From Burkholderiales bacterium (GTDB lineage: Bacteria; Pseudomonadota; Gammaproteobacteria; Burkholderiales; Burkholderiaceae_C), in assembly GCA_029268225.1 (NCBI GenBank), contig JAJUGJ010000009.1, positions 1 through 64,000 on the forward strand: a DNA stretch of 64,000 nucleotides. The letters run 5' to 3'. A program made the translations under genes and the position numbers. The notes beneath the pieces were generated by a model, which saw nothing but the letters and a program-made list of their open reading frames with translations, had not been told where the DNA came from and ran no database searches. Below are positions 54,286 through 62,247 of the stretch, in pieces; the stretch's first letter is position 1; the number at the start of each line of letters is the position of its first letter.

Positions 54286-55488
54286 ATGACCAACAGAAAC
54301 CATCTTGCTGCAGCGGGCCGTGTGGCCCTCGCCTGTGTTGCTTTGCTCGCTGGCACCGCATCGACTCCGGCCTTCGCCCAATCCGCCAAGAAGATCCTGG
54401 TCGTGGGAGACTCCGCCGGCGGCACCCTGAGTTTCGTGGACGAAACATCGCTGAACAGGCTGGGTTACGTCAACGCCATCCCCGACCTCAAGGAACGCCT
54501 GGCCGAGATGGACATCATCCGGCGCGCGACCTACGAGGTCGCCAAAGCCACCAAAGGCGGCGACCGCTTCGTCGATGACATCGCCGTCTCGCTGGATGGC
54601 AAGACCGTCTTCATCTCGCGCTCGAACCTGTCGGACGTGATCGCCATCGACCTGAGCTCGCCTGATCACCGCATCCTCTGGCGCTTCCCGATCCCCGGCA
54701 TCAACGCCGACCACATGGGCATCAGCCCCGATGGCAAACACATTGCGGTCTCGGCCACCAGCGCCGGCAACTTCTTCGTGATCGACACCGCCACCGGCAA
54801 GCAAGTCGCCAAGGTGCCGACCGGCGCCTTCCCGCACCAGAACGACTACTCGCCGGACGGCAAGTACATCTACAACTCCAGCCTGGGCATCATCCCCCTG
54901 CCCTATGCCATGAACGCCCTCAAAGGCAAGAAGCAGATGACCGTGGTGGATGCCAAAACCTTCCAGGTGGTCAACAAGTGGACCTTGCCCTACGGCATTC
55001 GCCCGAACGTCATCACCCGTGACGGCAAGATCACCTACCTGCAGATGTCTTACCTCAACGGCTACGCCAAGGTCGACATGGCCACCGGCAAGGTGCTCAA
55101 CAAGGTCGAGATCCCGATGAGCGACTACGCCAAGGAACACTTCAAGACCAAGGACGACTATCCGCTGAACTCGGCCTTCCACGGCATGGCCATTAACGGC
55201 GCCGAGACCAAGCTGTGCATGGCCGGCACGATCGACAACTACATCGTGGTCGCATCCGTGCCGTCCATGACGACCGATCGCATCCTCCCCTCCGGCTCCA
55301 AGCCCTACTGGGCCAGCACCAGCTCGGACGGCAAGCGCTGCTACGTGTCCAACAGCGAAAGCAACGACCTGTCGGTGGTGGACTTCGAATCGGCCACCGA
55401 AGTGGCGCGTGTGAAGGTGGGCCAATACCCTCAGCGCAGTCGCCTGGCCACCGTGCCGCAGGCCATTCTCGACAACCTGAAAAACTGA
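54286..55488 (+). CDS. Exported YncE-like beta-propeller protein
   Basis: 400 residues; ATG 54286 has GAGGA nine nt upstream. A Sec signal peptide (VALACVALLAGTASTPAFA) is followed by seven-bladed-propeller-like repeats: DDIAVSLDGKTVFISRSNLSDVIAIDL, HMGISPDGKHIAVSATSAGNFFVIDT, ASTSSDGKRCYVSNSESNDLSVVDF. YncE-like and cytochrome-d1-like propellers bind ligands or partner proteins in the periplasm; no haem-binding CxxCH is present. It opens an apparent three-gene operon of exported proteins with the MBL-like and small proteins downstream. Confidence 0.88.
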   Translation: MTNRNHLAAAGRVALACVALLAGTASTPAFAQSAKKILVVGDSAGGTLSFVDETSLNRLGYVNAIPDLKERLAEMDIIRRATYEVAKATKGGDRFVDDIAVSLDGKTVFISRSNLSDVIAIDLSSPDHRILWRFPIPGINADHMGISPDGKHIAVSATSAGNFFVIDTATGKQVAKVPTGAFPHQNDYSPDGKYIYNSSLGIIPLPYAMNALKGKKQMTVVDAKTFQVVNKWTLPYGIRPNVITRDGKITYLQMSYLNGYAKVDMATGKVLNKVEIPMSDYAKEHFKTKDDYPLNSAFHGMAINGAETKLCMAGTIDNYIVVASVPSMTTDRILPSGSKPYWASTSSDGKRCYVSNSESNDLSVVDFESATEVARVKVGQYPQRSRLATVPQAILDNLKN

Positions 55489-55557
55489 TCGCACTGACCT
55501 GGAGCTGGGGGCCAACGCCGCCAGCTCACAGGCATGCAATCCAGAGGAGAGCCCCCC

Positions 55558-56472
55558 ATGAAGACCATGTTGGCCCCATTGGTCGCAGCCATGGCCCTGT
55601 GCATGGGTGCACACCTGAGCCCGGCTCATGCTGAGAGCGTCAGACCGCCCCTGGCGGCGCCTGGCGTCATTCAGGTGCCGGGTGTCGAGCGCTACCAACT
55701 GGGAGACACTGAGGTCTTTGCCTTGTCGGACCAACGCTTCGTCATCGATGCGGCTCCGTTCGCCAAGCTGCCGCAGAGCGAGTGGCCCCAGGCCATGGCA
55801 CGCTCATTCCAGACCGATCCAAGCCTGCACAGCGTGACGGCGTATGCGATTCGCCAAGGCAACACCGTGGTGCTGGTCAACGCGGGTCGCGGTGTGCGTC
55901 TGGGCGAGGATCTGGGACAGGTCGCACAGAACCTGAAGTCTGCGGGCATCTCTCCCGATGAGGTTCAGGCGGTGTTCCTGACCAATCTGCACGCGCACCA
56001 GGTCAGCGGCTTGCTGAGCCGCGACGAGCAGCGGCAGTTCAAGAACGCGCAACTCTATGCCTCTCCGGAGGCCATGGTCCACTGGCTCGCAGACCACCAC
56101 TACGTTCAGGCCCCAGACCAAGAAAAGGTGGCCTTTGCCGCCACGATCACCAGCCTGATGCCGTATGTCAAATCCGGCAAGCTGCAGGCGGCTGACAGCG
56201 GCGTATCGCTGGTGCGGGGTCTGAGCGTTTTGCCCCTTGCGGGCGGCGCACCGGGCTCCGTGGGCTACCTGATCGAGTCGGGAGGGCACAAGCTCTTGAT
56301 CACCGGTGATTCGACTGCATCGGCTCGGGATCGCCGCCACGCCCTGTCCCAGGCCGCGAAGCAGCGCTGGATCGTGGCCGACGGCTTGGCGCCCTTTCCG
56401 GGCTTCGACCGCCGCCCCAAGAACGCGGAGGGCCAACTGAGTCAGGCACCTCGGGGCGTCGCGTCCAAGTGA
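55558..56472 (+). CDS. Exported MBL-fold protein with degenerate metal site
   Basis: 304 residues; ATG 55558 follows AGGAGA. It has a signal peptide (LVAAMALCMGAHLSPAHA). The fold is that of MBL metallohydrolases of the type with a long N-terminal part (YQLGDTEVFALSDQRFVID; VTAYAIRQGNTVVLVNAG). However, the HxHxDH motif reads NLHAHQ (residues 143-148): only the second His is in place. The later His in PGH is Ser234 (PGS), while the bridging Asp251 (ITGDS) is kept. It is therefore probably not a normal zinc hydrolase. It is 69 bp downstream of the propeller gene, likely the same transcript. Confidence 0.85.
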   Translation: MKTMLAPLVAAMALCMGAHLSPAHAESVRPPLAAPGVIQVPGVERYQLGDTEVFALSDQRFVIDAAPFAKLPQSEWPQAMARSFQTDPSLHSVTAYAIRQGNTVVLVNAGRGVRLGEDLGQVAQNLKSAGISPDEVQAVFLTNLHAHQVSGLLSRDEQRQFKNAQLYASPEAMVHWLADHHYVQAPDQEKVAFAATITSLMPYVKSGKLQAADSGVSLVRGLSVLPLAGGAPGSVGYLIESGGHKLLITGDSTASARDRRHALSQAAKQRWIVADGLAPFPGFDRRPKNAEGQLSQAPRGVASK

Positions 56473-56521
56473 TCCCTCGCTGCCCCACTCCTTCATCACG
56501 TCACCTCACGCCTGCTGTTTC

Positions 56522-57070
56522 ATGATCAAGATCCAATCCACCCGCTTCTCCCTGCGTTGGCTTTCTCTGGCAGCGGCGGGCATCGGGCTCGCCGCCATGG
56601 GGCAGTTCTGGCTTGCCCCTGTCGAGGACGCTGTGGGCGGAACGGCCGCGCAGCAGTTCAGCGCCGCCCCGCTTCCGGCCAACCCTGGCGGCCAGGGGGC
56701 GGCCTTCGTGGCTTCGCCTGACACGACCACCGCCCCCCTGCACGCCCAAGGCAGCAACGAAGACGGCAGCACGGCCCTCGAAACAGGCATGGAGGACTGG
56801 CAGAAGCCCGAGAACGTGGCCCTGCGTGCCGAGCTTCAACGCTGGTACGACCACCGTGAAGAGACATCCCTGGAGCAACGTCGGGCCGATGCCAGCGCCC
56901 TGATGGCCAAGGTGGAGGCACGGCAAGCGGCGGGCAAGATCAATCAGACCAGTGCAGCCCTGGCCAAGCTGATGTTGTTGCAGGGCGCGCCCAGTGATGA
57001 CCCTCAGCACGCGGCACGCCTGCAAGAAGTGATGACGCACCTGGCTGGGACACTCTCGTTTGGGGAGTGA
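56522..57070 (+). CDS. Hypothetical exported or membrane-anchored protein
   Basis: 182 residues, ATG 56522. The N-terminus is a signal/anchor sequence (LRWLSLAAAGIGLAAMGQFWLA). A disordered Ala/Gly/Thr-rich stretch (about 40-85) leads to a helical, charged C-terminal half (ALRAELQRWYDHREETSLEQ, ALMAKVEARQAAGKINQTSA). No family recognised. It lies 49 bp after the MBL-like gene on the same strand. Confidence 0.7.
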   Translation: MIKIQSTRFSLRWLSLAAAGIGLAAMGQFWLAPVEDAVGGTAAQQFSAAPLPANPGGQGAAFVASPDTTTAPLHAQGSNEDGSTALETGMEDWQKPENVALRAELQRWYDHREETSLEQRRADASALMAKVEARQAAGKINQTSAALAKLMLLQGAPSDDPQHAARLQEVMTHLAGTLSFGE

Positions 57071-57096
57071 CAGCCCGACCGGCAGCCCAGAGGACG

Positions 57097-57435
57097 CTAC
57101 ATCAGCCTGGTCCCCAGTGGGACCTCATGCTGGGGAACACACAATGACACGTGCCCGTTGGCTTGATGAAAGCCTGTGACCAAGCACTCTGACATGATGG
57201 GACCGATCTGCTTGGGTGGAAAGTTGAGGACGGCCACCACCAACTGCCCCAAGAGGCTCTCAGGCAGATAGAGATCGGTGATCTGGGCGCTGGACTTGCG
57301 AACGCCAATCTCTGGTCCAAAGTCGATGTGCAGGATGTAAGCAGGTTTGCGCGCCTGATGAAAGGGCGCCGCACCAATGATGCGCCCCACACGCAGTTCG
57401 ATCTTCGCGAAGTCGTTCCAATCAATGGTTGCCAT
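57097..57435 (-). CDS. csaA: tRNA-binding protein CsaA
   Basis: 112 residues from ATG 57435. It is a stand-alone OB-fold tRNA-binding domain: FAKIELRVGRIIGAAPF, YILHIDFGPEIGVRKSSAQI, QLVVAVLNFPPKQIGPIMSE and VPLGTRLM. CsaA is a dimeric tRNA-binding, chaperone-like cytoplasmic protein. It begins 29 bp after the stop of the upstream same-strand hypothetical gene. Confidence 0.94.
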   Translation of the reverse strand: MATIDWNDFAKIELRVGRIIGAAPFHQARKPAYILHIDFGPEIGVRKSSAQITDLYLPESLLGQLVVAVLNFPPKQIGPIMSECLVTGFHQANGHVSLCVPQHEVPLGTRLM

Positions 57436-57464
57436 GCCTACCCTTCCGCTGGACGCCTCCATGA

Positions 57465-58262
57465 TCAGTCCTGGACAACTGCTTTTTCCATTGGGAAACC
57501 CTTAATCCCCGGAAAGATGGAAAAAATCGACCCCTTGTAGCGCCCCTGAAAGGAGGTCACCTCCAGACCCGTGATCTCTCTCAACTGCAATGGTGGGGAC
57601 TCGTAGGAATAGAAGTAACGACCGCTTTGTGCGCAAAGGGGGCACGAGGTTGAGTCATATGTAAAAACTTCTATGGGCGTCTTGTTTGAAACACCCGAAA
57701 TGCGCTGCGCATGATATCCGCCCAGGATGACCCTTTTCACATCGACACCTGGACTCAACCTGACTTTCCAGTGCGTCTTGTCGTAGGCAGTGAAAGCCAG
57801 AACGATCGGCCGGGATGTGTCGCTCACATCCACGTAAACCTCCTTTTCCAGTTTCTGCCCTGCATATCGTTTAAAGCACTGCTCCTTGTCGTCCCTGGAC
57901 ATCACCCCAGGATCGCCCTTCCCGCACTTGGCCCACCATGGTCGATCATCTCCACCGGGCGGCGTCTCCCCCTCATAAACACCAATCACGTGCAGGGCAG
58001 GAATGGGCGCTGCAAATTTCAAGTAAAGCAACTTCAAATCTTGATACTCTCGCTCCTTCTGCGTGTACGCCTCATCTTTAGCCTGAAGCTTGATGCGCAC
58101 ATCGGCGAGGTTCTTCTCAGTTTCCTGAAGTTTCTTGGCAGCGGCCTCCAATTCAATTTTCATGATTGCGATATGCTTCTCGCTGGACATGAAGTAAACG
58201 GAAAAGGCGACGCTCAGTGCGGCGACCATTACCCAAGGAAGAAACACTCGTAAACGGCCCAT
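57465..58262 (-). CDS. Hypothetical membrane-anchored protein with coiled coil
   Basis: 265 residues from ATG 58262 (MGRLRVFLPWVM). One N-terminal membrane helix (about 4-25) is followed by a coiled coil (about 30-75, AIMKIELEAAAKKLQETEKN onward), then a soluble domain with Cys residues (WWAKCGKGDPG, EQCFKRY, TSCPLCAQSG). The CPLC pair resembles a thioredoxin-type or metal site, but the fold is not recognised. Base composition is clearly lower in GC than the neighbours. A rare, strain-specific gene is likely. Confidence 0.75.
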   Translation of the reverse strand: MGRLRVFLPWVMVAALSVAFSVYFMSSEKHIAIMKIELEAAAKKLQETEKNLADVRIKLQAKDEAYTQKEREYQDLKLLYLKFAAPIPALHVIGVYEGETPPGGDDRPWWAKCGKGDPGVMSRDDKEQCFKRYAGQKLEKEVYVDVSDTSRPIVLAFTAYDKTHWKVRLSPGVDVKRVILGGYHAQRISGVSNKTPIEVFTYDSTSCPLCAQSGRYFYSYESPPLQLREITGLEVTSFQGRYKGSIFSIFPGIKGFPMEKAVVQD

Positions 58263-58447
58263 CAGCACTCCATATGAAGACACGCACATCCACCGCCAGC
58301 GGCACCATGTATAACCTCTGCTTCACGATGACCGGGCGGAAGTGAGCGATGACGCTCGCAAAATTCAAAGCGCATCTGTGAACGTGCTCGTCATTTTGGG
58401 GCCTGCGCCACCGCAGGACGACGCAATCGGCGTAGCCTCGTGCTGCG

Positions 58448-59155
58448 TCAGACGGAGCCAACCGAATTGGCTTTGATTTGACGTCGCTGTTGGCGTACGC
58501 CAATGAAAGCCAACCCCATGCTGAAGAGCAGGTAGCTGGCCGGTTCTGGCACCGCTGAAATGACAGAACCAGTCAAAAACATCCGATACCTGTTGGGCTC
58601 ATCGCCTTCAATGCCCCATTGCGGATAGCTGGAGTCATTGATGGCAAACACAGTACCACTGGAGGTCTCACCCTCGTCAGGCTGAAGCAACGTCAATGTA
58701 CTTTTGCCTTGTGCGCCGAACAAGCCTGACCCAAAAATCAGACCATAATTTCCTGGCAAAAGATTGACATTGATCGATGCAAGATAGTCTGCACCAGAGG
58801 TAGGCGTAAAGACCGTATACGCAATGACGTTTTCCAGATACGTCAGATCACCAACGGGCAGGTCATTACCATCAAGATTGACGATTGCACCGAACACTGA
58901 TCCTGCAGCGCCTGTGGTGCCGTCAAAACCAAATGCCCCGCCAAAATCATTGAAGTGCCCGCCCAAGGCGTCCACGCGCGTTTCTTCCTGAATGTTGAAA
59001 GAGACGCCAATAAACTGATCTTTGCTGATCAAGGAACCACAGCAACTGCTGTCGTCGAACGGGCCTGTTGCCGACTCAAAAAATATATTTTCGCTTGCAC
59101 CTGCCGACGCCCCCAAACCCATCATGAACAAAACGGTGAAAAGTAATTTTTTCAC
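58448..59155 (-). CDS. PEP-CTERM sorting-domain protein
   Basis: 235 residues; GTG 59155 is preceded by GGGAGG four nt upstream, which decides the start. A signal peptide (KKLLFTVLFMMGLGASAGA) begins it. The C-terminus is a PEP-CTERM tripartite signal: VPEPASYLLFSMGLAFIGVR followed by basic residues. The body is beta-rich with Gly/Asp/Asn. Such proteins are cleaved and anchored by an exosortase, usually in strains that make exopolysaccharide; no exosortase is in the window. An 18-residue tail follows the basic cluster, a little longer than usual. Confidence 0.9.
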   Translation of the reverse strand: MKKLLFTVLFMMGLGASAGASENIFFESATGPFDDSSCCGSLISKDQFIGVSFNIQEETRVDALGGHFNDFGGAFGFDGTTGAAGSVFGAIVNLDGNDLPVGDLTYLENVIAYTVFTPTSGADYLASINVNLLPGNYGLIFGSGLFGAQGKSTLTLLQPDEGETSSGTVFAINDSSYPQWGIEGDEPNRYRMFLTGSVISAVPEPASYLLFSMGLAFIGVRQQRRQIKANSVGSV

Positions 59156-59437
59156 AATGCCTCCCAGCGAATATGAAATATATTGAAATCCGACCCAAAA
59201 TTGGGCAACATTGACTCTATCTGCAACATCGCTCTAAGGCAATCATCGCAATGGGGGGATACAAATACCAACCGTGATCACACGGATGAATGCAGATTTC
59301 CGTCCCCTTTGCGCACTGACCGGGGCGTGTCAATGCGCATGCCCGGGACCAAGCCAGGCATGCTTTGGGAGCACCCAATCAGGCGCCGAAAACAGGTGGA
59401 TGCATGTAACGCACCAGATGCTCCCTCTTGATTTCCC
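59156..59437. other. 282-bp intergenic region, nothing recognised
   Basis: Between argD's stop and the PEP-CTERM gene. It is AT-richer near the PEP-CTERM start. It must hold that gene's promoter; I saw no convincing sigma-70 or -24/-12 element and no terminator after argD. Confidence 0.4.
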
Positions 59438-60649
59438 TTATTGGCTCTCAATTGCCGCGCACAGTTGCTGACTCATGACCTCTGCCAATATGCTCAACCC
59501 CGTCTGAATCTCCTGCTCGGTGCTGTTGAGCCTTGGCATGAAGCGCAAGCAGTGCGGCCGCGCGGCGTTCACCAGCAAGCCTTGTTCGCGGCAAGACTGC
59601 ACCACCTGGGCCGCGTTGTCGCTGCCAAGTTCCAGCGCCCACAACAAGCCCGCCCCGCGAACCTCACCCAGGCCGTACCGCTGCGCCAGCTCCAGCAAGC
59701 CTTCTTGCAACTGCTGCCCTCGCTCACGCACCTGCGACAAGAAGTCCGGCTGACTCAACTCCTGCAATACGGCCAAGCTGACCGCGCACATCAGCGGATT
59801 GCCGGCATAGGTGCCGCCCTGGTCGCCATGCTCGAACACGCTGCAATGCTGCTGTGCCAACACCGCAGACATGGGCACGCCGCCTCCCAAACCTTTGCCC
59901 AAGGTCAGGATGTCGGGTTTCACGCCGTAATGCTGAAAGCCAAACAGCTCCCCCAGGCGGCCGCAACCGGTCTGCACCTCATCAAAAATCAGCAGCAGGC
60001 CACGCTCGTCGCACAACTGCCGTAGCGCCTGCAAAAACGCCTGCGAGGCTGGCCGCACCCCGGCTTCGCCCTGCACCGGCTCCAGCATGATGGCCACCGT
60101 GCGGTCGCTCAACACCCGGTGAACGGAATCCAGGTCGTTCAGCGTGGCCTTGGCAAAGCCCGGCATATTGGGCGGAAACAAGGCGTCCCACCCCGCTTTG
60201 CCGCTGGCCGCCATGGTCGCCAGGTTCCGTCCGTGAAACGCGTTGTCGAAGGTGATGATCTCGAACGCCGCACGCCCCCCTGTTCGCCCCCACTTGCGGG
60301 CCAGCTTGATCGCCCCTTCGTTGGCCTCCGCCCCCGTGCTGCCAAAGAAGACCTGATCGAACCCACTGAGCGCACACAGGCGCTCTGCCAACGCCAGCGA
60401 CGGCAGGTTGTACAGCGCTGGGCTGGGCGTGAGCAGCTGGGTGGACTGTGACTGCAGCGCCTGGGTGATGACCGCTGGACAATGCCCCAGTGCATTGACC
60501 GCCCAGCCTTGCAACCAGTCCAGGTAGCGTCGACCAGCCTGGTCCCACAGCCACGCGCCTTCGCCGCGCACGAAGACCTCGGCGGGGCGTGCGGTGACAG
60601 ACATCAGATGCTGGGACTGCTGTGGAGGTTGTGGCTGAACGGTGTTCAT
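59438..60649 (-). CDS. argD: Acetylornithine aminotransferase (class III PLP)
   Basis: 403 residues from ATG 60649; a longer start at 60691 would overlap the attenuator hairpin. Class III aminotransferase: VFFGSTGAEANEGAIKLARKW, LIFDEVQTGCGRLGELF, PLP-binding Lys in LTLGKGLGGGVP and GGTYAGNPLMCAV. It matches acetylornithine aminotransferases, converting N-acetylglutamate semialdehyde to N-acetylornithine in arginine synthesis. The related succinylornithine and 4-aminobutyrate enzymes cannot be wholly excluded. An arginine-codon-rich leader with terminator upstream supports the arginine assignment. Confidence 0.9.
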   Translation of the reverse strand: MNTVQPQPPQQSQHLMSVTARPAEVFVRGEGAWLWDQAGRRYLDWLQGWAVNALGHCPAVITQALQSQSTQLLTPSPALYNLPSLALAERLCALSGFDQVFFGSTGAEANEGAIKLARKWGRTGGRAAFEIITFDNAFHGRNLATMAASGKAGWDALFPPNMPGFAKATLNDLDSVHRVLSDRTVAIMLEPVQGEAGVRPASQAFLQALRQLCDERGLLLIFDEVQTGCGRLGELFGFQHYGVKPDILTLGKGLGGGVPMSAVLAQQHCSVFEHGDQGGTYAGNPLMCAVSLAVLQELSQPDFLSQVRERGQQLQEGLLELAQRYGLGEVRGAGLLWALELGSDNAAQVVQSCREQGLLVNAARPHCLRFMPRLNSTEQEIQTGLSILAEVMSQQLCAAIESQ

Positions 60650-60682
60650 GGTCAAGGGCCTTTCATGCGGAGGGACAAAGAA

Positions 60683-60710
60683 AAAGGCCACGGGGTGAGC
60701 CGTGGCCTTT
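60683..60710 (-). terminator. Attenuator-type terminator upstream of argD
   Basis: An 11-bp perfect stem AAAGGCCACGG / CCGTGGCCTTT with loop CTCACC on the minus strand, followed by TTTTTCTTT. It lies 23 nt after the leader ORF stop and 33 nt before the argD ATG. The left arm can also pair with CCGTGTCCT (60764-60772) inside the leader ORF (8 of 9 positions), giving an alternative antiterminator. Confidence 0.8.
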
Positions 60711-60733
60711 GGGGGAGGAAATCGGTGCGTCGT

Positions 60734-60832
60734 TTACATCTTCACCATTTCAACCTCGCGCGCAGGACACGGCAACGAGCAACGGGCTCGTGCGGCTCGG
60801 GCTGCGGCGATGTGGAGGGAAATGTGATGCAT
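60734..60832 (-). CDS. Leader peptide of argD, rich in Arg codons (putative attenuator ORF)
   Basis: 32 codons from ATG 60832 to TAA 60734; an in-frame ATG at 60841 would add three residues. The middle reads AAARAARARC, with codons CGA, CGA and CGT for Arg12, Arg15 and Arg17, and CGC for Arg25. CGA is rare in the neighbouring GC-rich genes. The C-terminal part is LPCPAREVEMVKM. It is followed by a strong terminator and then argD. A ribosome stalled at these Arg codons would leave the LPCP-coding segment free to pair with the terminator's left arm. No strong ribosome-binding site is visible, which is the main doubt. Confidence 0.55.
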   Translation of the reverse strand: MHHISLHIAAARAARARCSLPCPAREVEMVKM

Positions 60833-60953
60833 GTCGAACATCGTACAAGAAAGGCTGCTGCGATGCGACAGGTTCAGGGTCAATCAGAGTGCGAAGGTCT
60901 CCCAACCGATGTTGGATTCAAGCTGATTTCCGAGGGGTGAAGCATGCCATCTG

Positions 60954-61574
60954 CTACGAGGGGCGATACATGCGGAACCGCTGCTCATCGCCAATCGAGA
61001 AATAGTCTGCTGGGCCTCCCCCGCGCAGAATCACCCCGGAATTGGCCGTGTCGAACACCCCGTCCTTGAGCAGCCGACGATCGATGTAGACCTTGACCAC
61101 CTCCCCGAGCACGAGCCAAGTCGGAATCGACTCATGACCAGCGGTACGCAACTGGTGGATGTCGGTCAATCGACATTCGAAAGTCACCGGGCTCTGGGCG
61201 ACTCTGGGCACCCGGATCAACTCCGAATCCACGGCTTCCAACCCTGCCAGCTCGAACTCATTGACCTCCGGCGGGACAGCGGCACAGGTCTGGTTCATCG
61301 CATCGGCCAGCTCACGCGTGGCCAGGTTCCACGCGAACTCACCAGTCTCCTGAATATTGCGCACCGTGTCTTTCCAACCGATGCTGGAGAAGCCGATGAT
61401 AGGCGGGACGTAGTTGAAGGCGTTGAAGAAGCTGTAGGGCGCCAGATTCACCTGACCGCTCGCGCTCCTGCTCGAAATCCACCCGATGGGTCGCGGACCG
61501 ACGATGGCGTTGAAGGGATCATGCTGCAGTCCGTGCCCGTTACGGGGCTCGTAGGTATGCGAGTCAGTTTTCAT
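60954..61574 (-). CDS. Flavin reductase family protein (FMN-binding split barrel)
   Basis: 206 residues. Family features: AIVGPRPIGWISSRSASGQVNLAPYSFFNAFNY, WNLATRELADAMN and CRLTDIHQL. These proteins bind FMN and reduce free flavin or act with two-component monooxygenases. No monooxygenase is adjacent, so the role is open. It lies upstream of the argD leader on the same strand, and read-through into the leader is possible. Confidence 0.9.
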   Translation of the reverse strand: MKTDSHTYEPRNGHGLQHDPFNAIVGPRPIGWISSRSASGQVNLAPYSFFNAFNYVPPIIGFSSIGWKDTVRNIQETGEFAWNLATRELADAMNQTCAAVPPEVNEFELAGLEAVDSELIRVPRVAQSPVTFECRLTDIHQLRTAGHESIPTWLVLGEVVKVYIDRRLLKDGVFDTANSGVILRGGGPADYFSIGDEQRFRMYRPS

Positions 61575-61782
61575 CGCAGGTGGCTATGGCGTGTGGCCTG
61601 TCGGGAAACGCTCAACTGCATTTGGGGGCGGTCGTGCAAGTCTAAGGTCGCGTAGCTGGATGCTGGACTGCAGGAGGGGCCACCATGCCTGAAGTCTGAG
61701 CAGTCATTACAGGCAACTGGCCCGCCCACGCAAGAATACCGATGACGGCACGCCGACTGGCCGATGGCGGTCTCGCGGCAGC

Positions 61783-62001
61783 CTAGGAGGATCGTGAGAT
61801 ATTCGTTTTGCGGCCTGAGCCGCCCAGCGGGCCGTATGGAAGGTTGCGTCGGGCTTCGAACTCCTTCCTTGAGCGCTTGTTGGCGGCGACCCACCCACGT
61901 GTGTCGCGCCCAGGGCGAGCAGCGTCCTTTTCTGCACGACCTGCGTCGCTGAGAGCGTGCTTCTGCGCGAGAGGGTCGGCACGCTTGTGCTGCTTTGACA
62001 T
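61783..62001 (-). CDS. Small basic hypothetical protein
   Basis: 72 residues; ATG 62001 has AGGAG six nt upstream, a strong start. It is rich in Lys, Arg and Ala (MSKQHKRADPLAQKHALSD, GWVAANKRSRKEFEARRNLP) and ends in a Ser/Arg tail. It is probably disordered and may bind nucleic acid; no family recognised. A longer frame reaching 62184 has no comparable start signal. Confidence 0.6.
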   Translation of the reverse strand: MSKQHKRADPLAQKHALSDAGRAEKDAARPGRDTRGWVAANKRSRKEFEARRNLPYGPLGGSGRKTNISRSS

Positions 62002-62247
62002 GTAAGGCTCCTGAAGGCCGCCGAGACTTGGCACTGTCGCATTATCTAGGCTAAAACGAGGCGTCGTGTGGCGTATAGGGGCTCCCAGCGACACCCTAGT
62101 CGCGTCCGCCTCCCCCCCGAACTTGCCCGCCGATCGACTGGTTTGCAGCGTGTCCGGGCCTTCGACTATTAGCGCCCAACTCACGCTGTCGGTTGGTTAT
62201 GAGTCACTCGGCACCACCTTCCGTGTGGCGCCAGGGCGTCACTCCCA

